Shown piece after piece: positions 7,097 to 15,154 of a stretch of DNA of 35,007 nt. This stretch comes from an uncultured Clostridium sp. (GTDB taxonomy: Bacteria > Bacillota > Clostridia > Lachnospirales > Lachnospiraceae). The DNA lies in contig CALHQJ010000071.1 in NCBI GenBank assembly GCA_938036545.1, positions 1-35,007 on the forward strand, read 5' to 3'. A program made the translations under genes and the position numbers. Each line of letters opens with the position of its first letter. The first letter of the stretch is position 1. The notes beneath the pieces are model-generated. The model made no database searches. It worked only from the letters and a program-made list of their open reading frames with translations, and was not told where the DNA came from.

Positions 7097-7558
7097 ATGC
7101 TGAAATCAAGAGCACAGATCGCAGTGGATTATTATGCAAAAAGCGGATACAACTGCGCACAGGCTGTAGCGGTTACTTATGCGGATCTTCTGGGACTGGA
7201 CCCTATGGTATGTTTTAAGGGAATGGAAACCTTCGGAAGCGGTATGGGCGCAAGACTGGGGACCTGTGGGGCCATATCCGGAGCCATTTATCTGGCAGGT
7301 TTTGTAACCAGCACCGGACATATGGATGATGACAAAACAAACAAATCAAAAAAGGCGTCTTATGAACTGGCTGGTATGATTACAAAGGAATTTTACGAAA
7401 ATAATCGTACCGTTACCTGTCACGATTTAAAAGAACCTCATTCTGAGACGTTCCGTTCCTGTCTGGACTGTATCGCTGACGCCGCTATCCTGGCTGAAAA
7501 ATACATCTTCCCGGGACAGTTTGAAGAACCTACCTATTTTAAAGACAAAGAAAAATAG
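7097..7558 (+). CDS. C_GCAxxG_C_C family protein, probable redox role
   Basis: The 153-residue soluble protein fits the C_GCAxxG_C_C family: an N-terminal YNCAQAV segment (Cys near residue 18), a glycine-rich GSGMGARLGTCGAISGAIYLAG core (Cys near 56) and a C-terminal pair of cysteines in FRSCLDCIADAA. The regularly spaced cysteines suggest metal or thiol redox chemistry, but no reaction has been firmly assigned to the family. A consensus promoter and AAGGAGG drive it strongly. It is followed after 32 bp by a TauE/SafE-like permease, so a link to sulfur compounds is reasonable but inferred. Confidence 0.85.
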   Translation: MLKSRAQIAVDYYAKSGYNCAQAVAVTYADLLGLDPMVCFKGMETFGSGMGARLGTCGAISGAIYLAGFVTSTGHMDDDKTNKSKKASYELAGMITKEFYENNRTVTCHDLKEPHSETFRSCLDCIADAAILAEKYIFPGQFEEPTYFKDKEK

Positions 7559-7590
7559 AACAAAAGGGCTTATAGCAAAAGGGGGACAAC

Positions 7591-8424
7591 ATGGCTTATA
7601 TTATCTTTTTTGCAGTCAGTATTCTGGCCTCTGTAGTAGGCGCTATCTGCGGAGTCGGCGGCGGCGTATTTATGAAGCCTGCCCTGGATGCAGTGGGGGT
7701 ACTGCCTGTTAATACCATTACGTTTTTATCTACCTGTACGGTAATTTCTATGACCAGCTACAATGTAATCAGTTCTGCCATGAACTCCAAAAAAGGCGGC
7801 AGCGACAACTTAATCGACTGGAATCTGACTACCTGGCTGGCGATTGGCTCTGCTATCGGAGGCGTCATTGGCAAATACATTTACGACATTATCAAAAATT
7901 CGTCTGCCAACAGAGAAATGGTAGGCGGCTATCAGGCCATTGCTTTACTGATTGCCGTATTTTTAACTTTGATTTATACCTTAAACAAGAAAAAATGCAA
8001 GTCTCTTCATGTAACCAATCCTGGTATGCTGGTCTTCTTAGGATTTGCTCTGGGAACCCTTTCCTCTTTCGTAGGAATCGGCGGAGGCCCCATGAATCTG
8101 GCTGTGCTTTACTTCTTCCTTTCCATGCCTACTAAAACGGCGGCTCAGAACTCCTTATACATGATTCTGATTTCTCAAATCGCCAGCCTGATTGTAACCT
8201 TTGTCAAAGGCAGCGTACCGGAAGCTCTCTACAAAGACGTTGATCCAGGACTGTGGGTCATGCTCATCGGAATGATGCTCTGCGGAGTTTACGGCGGAAT
8301 CGTGGGCAAGAAAATCAACAAGAAAATTCCTTCCAGCACCGTAGACAAATTGTTTGTCGGACTGATTATTGTTATCATGGGTCTTTGCTGCTGGAATATC
8401 TATACCAAACTCGGACTTGGCTAA
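7591..8424 (+). CDS. TSUP-family (TauE/SafE) membrane permease
   Basis: The 277-residue protein has about eight membrane segments in two related halves. Each half opens with the family's glycine-rich motif: ASVVGAICGVGGGVFMKPAL near residue 10 and SSFVGIGGGPMNLAVLYFFL near residue 150. TSUP proteins carry sulfite, sulfoacetate, taurine-derived anions or thiosulfate-like compounds, usually outward. Direction and substrate here are unknown. AAAGGGGG precedes the start. It is the second gene of a two-gene unit with the C_GCAxxG_C_C protein and ends in a strong terminator. Confidence 0.88.
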   Translation: MAYIIFFAVSILASVVGAICGVGGGVFMKPALDAVGVLPVNTITFLSTCTVISMTSYNVISSAMNSKKGGSDNLIDWNLTTWLAIGSAIGGVIGKYIYDIIKNSSANREMVGGYQAIALLIAVFLTLIYTLNKKKCKSLHVTNPGMLVFLGFALGTLSSFVGIGGGPMNLAVLYFFLSMPTKTAAQNSLYMILISQIASLIVTFVKGSVPEALYKDVDPGLWVMLIGMMLCGVYGGIVGKKINKKIPSSTVDKLFVGLIIVIMGLCCWNIYTKLGLG

Positions 8425-8427
8425 TCG

Positions 8428-8475
8428 AAAGGCCGCAGAGCATCTGGATTTTCCAGTGCCTGCGACCTTTTTTCT
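8428..8475 (+). terminator. Terminator after the TSUP permease gene
   Basis: AAAGG and CGCAG on the left pair with CTGCG and CCTTT on the right, with an inner CTGG/CCAG helix and a T-rich tail (ctttttttc-like). It begins directly after the stop codon. Confidence 0.75.
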
Positions 8476-8549
8476 TTTTATCATATACTTTCCGTCCGCT
8501 TTGTGTTACACTCAATACAGAGGTATCAAAGGGGGAGCAAAAAGCAGCT

Positions 8550-10100
8550 ATGTACAAAAAACGTAAATTCAATAAAATTCTGATTGTAGACGATTCGGAT
8601 ATGAACCGCGCCCTTCTGGCAGACATGCTGGGCGGGCAGTATGAGATCTTAGAAGCAGAAAACGGGGTGGCAGCCCTGGAGCTGCTTCATTCCCACGAAA
8701 GAGAGATTTCCCTTGTCCTGCTTGATATTGTCATGCCCCAGATGGACGGATTTGAAGTCCTGGCAATGATGAATAAATATCACTGGATTGAGGAAATTCC
8801 GGTTATTATCATTTCTTCTGAAAATTCCCACTCCGTTGTGGAACGGGCCTACGAACTGGGCGCTGCCGATTACATCAGCAGGCCCTTTGACCAGGTTATT
8901 GTCCGCCGCAGGGTTATCAATACCATTATGCTGTATTCCAAACAAAAGCAGCTGATTTCCATGGTAGCGGATCAAATGTATGAACGGGAAAAAAGCAATA
9001 CCTTAATGGTATCCATTTTGAGTCATATCGTAGAGTTCCGAAACGGAGAAAGCGGCCTTCACGTTCTCCACATTGGCACCATGACCGAGCTGCTGTTAAA
9101 ACGGCTCCGTGAGAAAACAACGGCTTACAGCCTGGATCCGATCAAAATTTCCATGATCAGCAAGGCTGCTTCCTTCCATGATATTGGAAAAATTTCCATT
9201 TCTGAAAATATCTTAAATAAACCCGGACGCCTGACAGCAGAGGAATTTGAAATTATGAAAACCCATTCTGCCATAGGTGCAGATATGCTTGCCAATCTGC
9301 CTCTGCACAAGGATGAGCCTCTGGTACAGGTGGCTTATGAAATCTGCCGCTGGCACCATGAACGCTACGATGGCAGAGGATACCCTGACGGCCTGAAAGG
9401 AGAAGAAATTCCCATATCCGCCCAGGTAGTTTCTCTTGCCGACGTCTATGACGCACTGATTAGCGAACGGGTATACAAAAAGGCATTTTCCCACGAAACG
9501 GCCATATCCATGATTCTGAATGGAGAATGCGGAGCTTTCAATCCCCTGCTTTTAGAATGCTTAACGGATATTAAGGATCACATCCAGGAAGAGCTTACCA
9601 TCAATTCCCTAGATCGGTTCAGCGAAAAAGAAATCCACGCCATTACAGAACAGCTTCTGGCAAAAAAAGAACTGTCTGCCTCCAACCGGACCTTAAGCAT
9701 GCTGGAAGAAGAACGGATCAAGTTTCAGTTTTTCTCTACTCTGGCATCGGAAATCCAGTTCGAATATACTGCAGAGCCGTCTATGCTTACCCTTTCGGAC
9801 TGGGGTGCAAAAAAGCTGGGGATTTCCCGCTTTATCAGGAACCCCCTGGAAAACGAAAAGCTGTTATCCATTATCAGCCAGAAGCAGATGCTCCAATTGG
9901 CCCAGACGCTGCGTTCTGTCACACCGGAACATCCGGTAATCGAATGCAATGCTGTCCTGAAGCTTGGAAATACCACGCAGACCCTTCCCATTATCTGCCT
10001 TACACTCTGGACTTCTGGAAGCAAGGCTTCCTACAGCGGTGCTATCGGCAAAATCATGGATATACCTGACGAATCCCACAATGAACCACGGAGGTCTTAA
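8550..10100 (+). CDS. Response regulator with HD-GYP phosphodiesterase domain
   Basis: The 516-residue protein begins with a receiver domain (about 8-125; acidic pair Asp14/Asp15, phosphoacceptor Asp59 in LLDIVMPQMDG). An HD-GYP domain follows (about 160-330; His210-Asp211 in HDIGK, His269-His270, GRGYP at 275-279), with a C-terminal region of about 130 residues that looks PAS-like. HD-GYP enzymes degrade cyclic di-GMP. The usual receiver lysine is replaced by Arg111 (ISRPFD), which may weaken or alter phosphorylation output. I chose the ATG at 8550 because GGGGGAG precedes it and the receiver starts right after; the open frame upstream to 8253 overlaps the TSUP gene. It is followed 3 bp later by an HPt protein and then a hybrid kinase, so all three likely form one relay. 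Confidence 0.92.
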   Translation: MYKKRKFNKILIVDDSDMNRALLADMLGGQYEILEAENGVAALELLHSHEREISLVLLDIVMPQMDGFEVLAMMNKYHWIEEIPVIIISSENSHSVVERAYELGAADYISRPFDQVIVRRRVINTIMLYSKQKQLISMVADQMYEREKSNTLMVSILSHIVEFRNGESGLHVLHIGTMTELLLKRLREKTTAYSLDPIKISMISKAASFHDIGKISISENILNKPGRLTAEEFEIMKTHSAIGADMLANLPLHKDEPLVQVAYEICRWHHERYDGRGYPDGLKGEEIPISAQVVSLADVYDALISERVYKKAFSHETAISMILNGECGAFNPLLLECLTDIKDHIQEELTINSLDRFSEKEIHAITEQLLAKKELSASNRTLSMLEEERIKFQFFSTLASEIQFEYTAEPSMLTLSDWGAKKLGISRFIRNPLENEKLLSIISQKQMLQLAQTLRSVTPEHPVIECNAVLKLGNTTQTLPIICLTLWTSGSKASYSGAIGKIMDIPDESHNEPRRS

Positions 10101-10103
10101 CTT

Positions 10104-10466
10104 ATGACTCTGGAAAATCTCTATCAGGAAATCGGCGGAAACTATGCCAATGTTATGGAGCGGCTTCTTCAGAAAGAACGTGTCAAAAAATTTGTACTGC
10201 TGTTTCTAAAAGACAGCAGCCATCAGCTATTCATCCGGGCCCTGGAACAGGGTGATACGAAAGACGCCTTTCGAGCCGTCCACACCTTAAAAGGCGTCTG
10301 TATGAACTTAAGCTTTGATGCATTATATCAGCTTTCTAATGAACTGACAGAATATTTAAGGGCAGACAATGTCGGCAGGGCAATGGCCCTTTTGCCGGAC
10401 TTTGAAGCCTGTTATGAGCAGCACATCCACGCAATTTCTGCATATGCAGACAGTCAACTCTCATAG
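10104..10466 (+). CDS. HPt phosphotransfer protein
   Basis: The 120-residue all-helical protein carries the histidine phosphotransfer signature AVHTLKGVCMNL with His60 as the phosphorylated residue. Free-standing HPt proteins pass phosphate from the receiver of a hybrid kinase to a second response regulator. Here both partners are its direct neighbours: the HD-GYP regulator ends 3 bp upstream and the hybrid kinase starts 11 bp downstream. CGGAGG upstream supports the start. Translation is probably coupled to the preceding gene. Confidence 0.9.
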   Translation: MTLENLYQEIGGNYANVMERLLQKERVKKFVLLFLKDSSHQLFIRALEQGDTKDAFRAVHTLKGVCMNLSFDALYQLSNELTEYLRADNVGRAMALLPDFEACYEQHIHAISAYADSQLS

Positions 10467-10477
10467 AAAGGATCGCT

Positions 10478-13264
10478 ATGGCTGAAATAAAAAAATGCAG
10501 TTCTTCATCCATTCTATCTCCAGAAATACAGTTATTCCAAACCCTTGCCGGAGAGATTGCAGATGATATTTATGTCGTAGACAAGAAAACCTACCGTCTT
10601 CTTTACGCCAATGAATTAAAAACCTCCTGCTGGAAGGAACATAACAGAACCGGAGAAACCTGCTACCAGATTCTGTATGGAAAGTCCCAGCCGTGTGAGT
10701 TCTGTACGCTAAACAGCGGAAATTCCTCCCTGACAGCAGATGATATTACCTTTGAAGACAATGGCCGCTTCTTTACTTCCAGATCTCGCGAAATGGATTG
10801 GAACGGTACTCTCGCTTCTGTCAAATTCGTTCGAGACGTGACGGAAGAGGTCATAAGCCGTCAGGAAAAAGAACGGCTGGAGCAGTATTTCCAAACTGTT
10901 GTCAAATATCTTCCAGGCGGAATGGCTGTGCTACACCATACAGTAGGAGGGGAACTAAAACCGGAATACCTGTCAGACGGGTTTGCAGAAATGGTCAATA
11001 TGCCTAAAGAAGAGGTATGGGCTATATATCAGGATAATGCCCTGTCCGGAGTTCATCCGGATGATCGGGACTATGTAAGAATCAATCTGGATCAGTGTAT
11101 CAGAGAGAAGCGGGAACGGTATGAACTGCAGTGCCGTCTCAAAACAGGAAACGGCAGCTACATCTGGGTAAACGCCAAGTTTTCCGTCATTCAATGCGAC
11201 GGCGGAGACTCCAGAGTTTATGCTGACTACCACGATATTACTGCTGAGAAAAAAATGCAGGAGCAGCTTCGCCAGCAGTATCACAAACAGATTTTACAGC
11301 ACTATCAGTCTACCGGTCCCGATGCCCTGATTTTAGGTCACTGCAATATTACCAAAAATAAAATTTACGAAATCGTAGACTATACAGATTCCAAACTGCT
11401 GGAAACCTTTGGAGAAGAACGTGAAGCATTTTTTACAGGCCTTGGCACTCTGATTGAGGCTGAAAACGAACGGACTGATTTTTACAGCAAGTACCTGAAT
11501 GAGCCTTCGTTACAGGCTTACTCCAATGGTATAAAGGAACTACTGATGCCCTGTTTTATCAAACTTCCCAATCAAAAAGCCGGAAAATACGTTCAGTTTA
11601 AGGTAGTCCTTGTGGAAACGCCGGACACGAGAGACATTACCGGAATCCTGACTGTGACGGATATTACGGAAACAAAAATCCGCGAAAAAATATTCCGTCA
11701 GTTGTCTGCTACCAATTACGATCTGGTTGCCAATATCAACCTGCTGGCTGATTCCTACGAGATCGTAAGCGGAGGAGACGATAATTTCAGCGAAGAGGCC
11801 GGGGTTCTTTCTGAAAGAATCTTCCGGATTATTCAGGAAACGGTTATTGATAATCCTCAGGAAAAGAAATTTGTAGCAGATATGTTGGATTCCTCACGTA
11901 TTCTGGAGCGTCTGAAAGACCGAAGCAGCTACTCTTTTGCCTACTCCATCTACAATGCCAGCGGTGAGATCCGCACCAAAAACATGATTGTTTCCGCTAT
12001 TGACATGCGCCTTGGACGGGTTTGCTTCATTCGTTCAGACGTAACGGACGTAGTCATTGCAGAACGAAAGGCAAAAGAAAATCTGGAAAAGGCCCTGACA
12101 GAAGCAAAAAAAGCCAATCGGGTAAAAAGCGATTTTCTGTCCTCCATGAGCCATGACATCCGCACTCCCATGAACGCTATCGTCGGACTGACTACCCTGG
12201 CTCTTGCAAACTTAAACAATCCGGATAAAACCAAAGATTACCTCCATAAAATTTCGGTTTCTTCTCAGCATCTGCTCAGTCTGATTAACGATATTTTGGA
12301 CATGAGCCAAATTGAGCAGTCCAAAATTCATTTAAACCATCAGACTATACACATGGATGAACTGATTAATCATATTTCCTCAATTTTAACGTCTCAGGCT
12401 GAACACGCAGGACTTCAGTTTCAAATTGAAAAGGGGCCCTTTGAACACGTCCGTTTTTCCGGAGACGCATTGAGAATCAAGCAGATTTTAATCAACCTGT
12501 TAAGCAATTCCTTTAAATTTACTCCGGAAGGCGGTACGGTCCTGTTCCGAGTTGATGAGCTTGCTGCTAAAGAATCCCAGCATGTACGCTACTGCTTTAC
12601 CATCCAGGACAGCGGAATCGGAATGAGTGAGGAATTTCTGAGCCACCTGTTTGAGCCCTTTATCCGAAGCGATCATGTATCCAGAGTAGAAGGCAGCGGA
12701 CTGGGACTTAGCATTACCAAAGGCCTTGTAGATTTAATGGGCGGAACCATCTGTGTACAAAGCAAATTGCAGAACGGCACTACATTCCAGATTGAACTGG
12801 AATTTGAACTTGTAGAAAATGATGGACACGAGCAGGACAAAGACTCTTCGGATCTTCAAAAAGAAGATCTGTCCGGCTGCCATTTTCTTCTAGTGGAAGA
12901 TAATGAGATTAATTCTGAGATTTTGGGAGAACTTTTGCAGATGAGGGGCGCAACCTTTACCCTGAAAACCGACGGCCTGCAGGCGGTAAATGAATTTAAA
13001 CAGGCAAAGCCTGGTACCTATGACGCCATTTTCATGGATATTCAGATGCCGGTAATGAATGGTTATGAAGCGGCAAAAGCAATTCGCAGACTGGATCACC
13101 CAGATGCAAAGTCCGTTATTATTCTGGCCATGACTGCCAATGCATTTACGGAAGACGTCCATGCCTCTATTGAAGCAGGCATGAACGGTCATATTGCAAA
13201 ACCGGTAGATATGAAACTGCTTTATAATACGATTTCCGGTATGCTGAAAAGCAGAAAATCCTAG
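10478..13264 (+). CDS. Hybrid sensor histidine kinase with PAS domains and C-terminal receiver
   Basis: The 928-residue protein has no clear membrane segment, so it is probably cytosolic. In order: an N-terminal PAS-like domain (about 20-130) with a cysteine cluster Cys62, Cys73, Cys76; a second PAS (about 140-265; HPDDRDYV); a linker or PAS-like region; a HisKA domain with His559 in SHDIRTPMNAIVGL; an ATPase domain with N-box near 672, Asp711 in DSGIGMS and Gly739 in GSGLGLS; and a receiver with Asp854 in FMDIQMPVMNG and Lys908 in AKPVD. All catalytic motifs look intact. GAAAGGATCGCT precedes the ATG. It should autophosphorylate, pass phosphate to its receiver, then to the HPt protein and the HD-GYP regulator. 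Its stop codon overlaps the stop of the convergent kinase gene in a CTAG. Confidence 0.92.
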   Translation: MAEIKKCSSSSILSPEIQLFQTLAGEIADDIYVVDKKTYRLLYANELKTSCWKEHNRTGETCYQILYGKSQPCEFCTLNSGNSSLTADDITFEDNGRFFTSRSREMDWNGTLASVKFVRDVTEEVISRQEKERLEQYFQTVVKYLPGGMAVLHHTVGGELKPEYLSDGFAEMVNMPKEEVWAIYQDNALSGVHPDDRDYVRINLDQCIREKRERYELQCRLKTGNGSYIWVNAKFSVIQCDGGDSRVYADYHDITAEKKMQEQLRQQYHKQILQHYQSTGPDALILGHCNITKNKIYEIVDYTDSKLLETFGEEREAFFTGLGTLIEAENERTDFYSKYLNEPSLQAYSNGIKELLMPCFIKLPNQKAGKYVQFKVVLVETPDTRDITGILTVTDITETKIREKIFRQLSATNYDLVANINLLADSYEIVSGGDDNFSEEAGVLSERIFRIIQETVIDNPQEKKFVADMLDSSRILERLKDRSSYSFAYSIYNASGEIRTKNMIVSAIDMRLGRVCFIRSDVTDVVIAERKAKENLEKALTEAKKANRVKSDFLSSMSHDIRTPMNAIVGLTTLALANLNNPDKTKDYLHKISVSSQHLLSLINDILDMSQIEQSKIHLNHQTIHMDELINHISSILTSQAEHAGLQFQIEKGPFEHVRFSGDALRIKQILINLLSNSFKFTPEGGTVLFRVDELAAKESQHVRYCFTIQDSGIGMSEEFLSHLFEPFIRSDHVSRVEGSGLGLSITKGLVDLMGGTICVQSKLQNGTTFQIELEFELVENDGHEQDKDSSDLQKEDLSGCHFLLVEDNEINSEILGELLQMRGATFTLKTDGLQAVNEFKQAKPGTYDAIFMDIQMPVMNGYEAAKAIRRLDHPDAKSVIILAMTANAFTEDVHASIEAGMNGHIAKPVDMKLLYNTISGMLKSRKS

Positions 13265-14358
13265 ACCGGAATACTGTTTTCTCTTATTTGGAATGCTTTA
13301 AAATATCGATCTTCTCTTGGAATCCACTCAGTGCGGAATCGCTCTGCCATTTTTTCTCCATTTCGCAGGCGAATCCGCCGGAGCTGTTCTTCGCTGTCGG
13401 TTTCACAAAAGAAACGCAGATCGTAAATTTGTCCAAAATAGGGATGTTGGCTGTAGGAACCTTCTACAATATTTAAAAATTTCCATGGCGCTGTGACGGA
13501 TTCTTTCAGGGTCTGGCTTTTGCAGTCATACGTTCTGTAAGTCAGGCCATTGGACTCTGAAATGTGATCCAGAATCTCGCTTTGGAATCGCTCATAGTCC
13601 ACATTTCCGCCATCCTGAGCCATTCGCTCGGCTGTCCTCTGCTCCGGTCTTAAAAAGAAATCATCCATATGGAACAAATTACAATCATATACCTTAGAAA
13701 GCACCTGGCCCAGCGTGGTTTTTCCACTGCCGCACATACCGTCTATGGCTACCAGCATCTGGCTTTCTCCACATTGGGACTGGCCTGATATGGACTGCCT
13801 CTGTTTTTCTTCTGCCTCCATATCAATGTACCGCAGTACCGGATAGTACCGGATAAACCGTTCTTCTACTACTCGGTAAACCGGATGGTAGGCTTCTTTA
13901 TAAGCTGGACTGTGACTGACTGCCGGATAGCCCTGTTTTTTATAATCTGCCAGGTATTCCGTTACCTCCCTCTCGTTAAAGGGAAGTTCCCCGCTCCGGC
14001 AGCATTCCAGAAGCAGCTCCAGCTTCTTTTCAAAAGACTCTGTGGTTCCTTTTTTATGCTGTGCTGACAAAACAAACATCTGATTCAGGGTTTCCGGAGA
14101 AATGTGATCCTCCAGGGCCTGCAGGTACATCCGGTACATCCCGTCTCCAATATACTCATATATGGGAGAACCGCCGCCTTCACAGCCCTTTCCCCTGTCT
14201 TGTTCCTGACTCCATTCCTGGTTTAAAAAGTCCAGGCTCTTCCTGGGATCTGCAATCATATGACCCCCGCCAAATTCACTTTGATACAAAAGCTTTACAG
14301 CATCCGTCAGTTCCATTTTCGGATAACGGTTCCACTGTTCCAACAAAATTTCTCTCAT
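13261..14358 (-). CDS. Uridine-kinase-like P-loop kinase with extra N-terminal domain
   Basis: The 365-residue protein has a C-terminal P-loop kinase domain starting near residue 200: Walker A GMCGSGKT (207-214), then HMDDFFLRPEQR (about 230-241), the substrate-side motif seen in uridine kinase, nicotinamide riboside kinase and phosphoribulokinase relatives. The first 190 residues form a separate helical domain (FGGGHMIADPRKSLDFL near 29-45) that I do not recognise; plain uridine kinases of about 210 residues lack it. The start is 4 bp after the ECF S-component gene, so the two are almost certainly co-expressed. An uptake protein paired with a kinase suggests transport and trapping of a vitamin- or nucleoside-like compound. 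The identity of that compound is open. Confidence 0.75.
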   Translation of the reverse strand: MREILLEQWNRYPKMELTDAVKLLYQSEFGGGHMIADPRKSLDFLNQEWSQEQDRGKGCEGGGSPIYEYIGDGMYRMYLQALEDHISPETLNQMFVLSAQHKKGTTESFEKKLELLLECCRSGELPFNEREVTEYLADYKKQGYPAVSHSPAYKEAYHPVYRVVEERFIRYYPVLRYIDMEAEEKQRQSISGQSQCGESQMLVAIDGMCGSGKTTLGQVLSKVYDCNLFHMDDFFLRPEQRTAERMAQDGGNVDYERFQSEILDHISESNGLTYRTYDCKSQTLKESVTAPWKFLNIVEGSYSQHPYFGQIYDLRFFCETDSEEQLRRIRLRNGEKMAERFRTEWIPREDRYFKAFQIRENSIPV

Positions 14359-14362
14359 TTTT

Positions 14363-14893
14363 CTATTCCATTACCTTTGCCCGCTTTAATGTAAAAATGA
14401 TCACCGGAATTAAAACCAGCTGCAAAATAATTCCAGGAACGGCATTTAATAACGCTCCGCCTAAAAAGATCTGCCATCCAAAGGCTTTTCCCACGATTCC
14501 ATAAAGAACAATGCTGACAGCTCCCCATACCAGACGTCCTGCAATCATAGCGCCTACAAGGCTGATATAAACAGAAGCCATATTCTTGGACAGCTTCTGG
14601 TATAACAGGCCGGTAACTGCGCCGTATACTGCCATTTCAAACGCCATAGCCACTGCAGTCGGCATCATAGGCGGCATGGAAAACAGGGCGCTTCTCATAA
14701 TAGGAAGCACAAAGCCGGTCAGCAGTCCCCATTGCCAGCCGCAGACGAAGCCGCAGAGCAATACCGGAATGTGCATAGGCAGCAGCATATTTCCTACAGC
14801 TGGAATCTGGCCGGTCAAAAAAGGCAGTACGATTCCCAGCGCTAAAAATACAGCGGAAAGGGTCAATTTTTCTACAGATGATTTGGTTTTCAT
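14363..14893 (-). CDS. ECF transporter substrate-binding (S) component
   Basis: The 176-residue membrane protein has about five or six hydrophobic helices and the character of an energy-coupling-factor S subunit: an N-terminal helix LTLSAVFLALGIVLPF, a conserved LLPMHIPVLLCGFVCGW segment, and a C-terminal ALLNAVPGIILQLVLIPVII helix. S components bind a vitamin or related micronutrient and use a shared EcfAAT motor encoded elsewhere. The substrate is not evident; pantothenate- or folate-type families are possible. The start at 14893 is chosen because AAAAAGGAGAAGAG lies just before it; the longer frame would run back into the terminator's U-tract. A long leader with an intrinsic terminator precedes it, implying control by its own substrate or product. 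Confidence 0.8.
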   Translation of the reverse strand: MKTKSSVEKLTLSAVFLALGIVLPFLTGQIPAVGNMLLPMHIPVLLCGFVCGWQWGLLTGFVLPIMRSALFSMPPMMPTAVAMAFEMAVYGAVTGLLYQKLSKNMASVYISLVGAMIAGRLVWGAVSIVLYGIVGKAFGWQIFLGGALLNAVPGIILQLVLIPVIIFTLKRAKVME

Positions 14894-15073
14894 GTTCTCT
14901 TCTCCTTTTTCTATGTATCTGTCACCGAAAAAACAAAAAAATACCAGAAACACACGCTGTCTTCTGACTGCTGTACCTTCCTGGTATTAGTATCTTTTTT
15001 GAATTTCCGATTTTATGGGAAGCGGTTTGCTTCCTGGGGCTTCTGCCTGATTGATCACCTTCTGATGACTATT
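14894..15073 (-). promoter_or_regulatory. Structured attenuator leader of the ECF S-component operon, class unknown
   Basis: From the predicted start near 15073 the minus strand gives about 180 nt of leader. In order it can form TCATC-AGAA-GGTGA, GGC-AGAA-GCC and GGAAGC-AAACC-GCTTCC hairpins, then an A-rich stretch, then a terminator directly before the ribosome-binding site. TAGT near the 5' end can also pair with ACTA just before the terminator, which could be a closing helix. I compared it from memory with TPP, FMN, THF, preQ1, cobalamin and T-box consensus features and found no match. A riboswitch is likely from the architecture; the ligand is unknown. Confidence 0.55.
14934..14987 (-). 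terminator. Leader terminator before the ECF S-component gene
   Basis: On the minus strand ATACCAG (14981-14987) pairs with CTGGTAT (14941-14947), with an inner GTC-AGAA-GAC helix, followed by a run of seven T and then six more. It ends about 40 bp before the start codon, so it must be bypassed for expression. Confidence 0.8.
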
Positions 15074-15079
15074 GCTACC

Positions 15080-15108
15080 ATTATAATCACCAAAAAGATG
15101 TCTGTCAA
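15080..15108 (-). promoter_or_regulatory. Consensus sigma-A promoter for the ECF S-component operon
   Basis: On the minus strand TTGACA (15103-15108), a 17-bp spacer and TATAAT (15080-15085). Both hexamers are perfect. Confidence 0.88.
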
Positions 15109-15120
15109 TTTCTTTTCACC

Positions 15121-15130
15121 CAAACGTTTG
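15121..15130. promoter_or_regulatory. 10-bp palindrome CAAACGTTTG upstream of the ECF promoter
   Basis: A perfect palindrome 12 bp upstream of the -35 box. It partly resembles a CcpA cre site (ATGCAAACGTTTGG on one strand) but misses the final conserved positions. It may be an operator or chance. Confidence 0.3.
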
Positions 15131-15154
15131 CATGTCAAATTCTGAAATGGCGGC

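Noticed and set aside
8253..8549. Longer N-terminus of the HD-GYP regulator
   Set aside because: It would overlap the TSUP gene and its terminator; the receiver domain starts right after the ATG at 8550.
14894..15073. ECF leader as a THF, TPP, FMN, preQ1 or T-box element
   Set aside because: None of the conserved cores of these classes as I recall them could be found on the transcribed strand.
15121..15130. CAAACGTTTG as a true CcpA cre site
   Set aside because: It lacks the conserved last positions of the cre consensus; kept only as a low-confidence palindrome.
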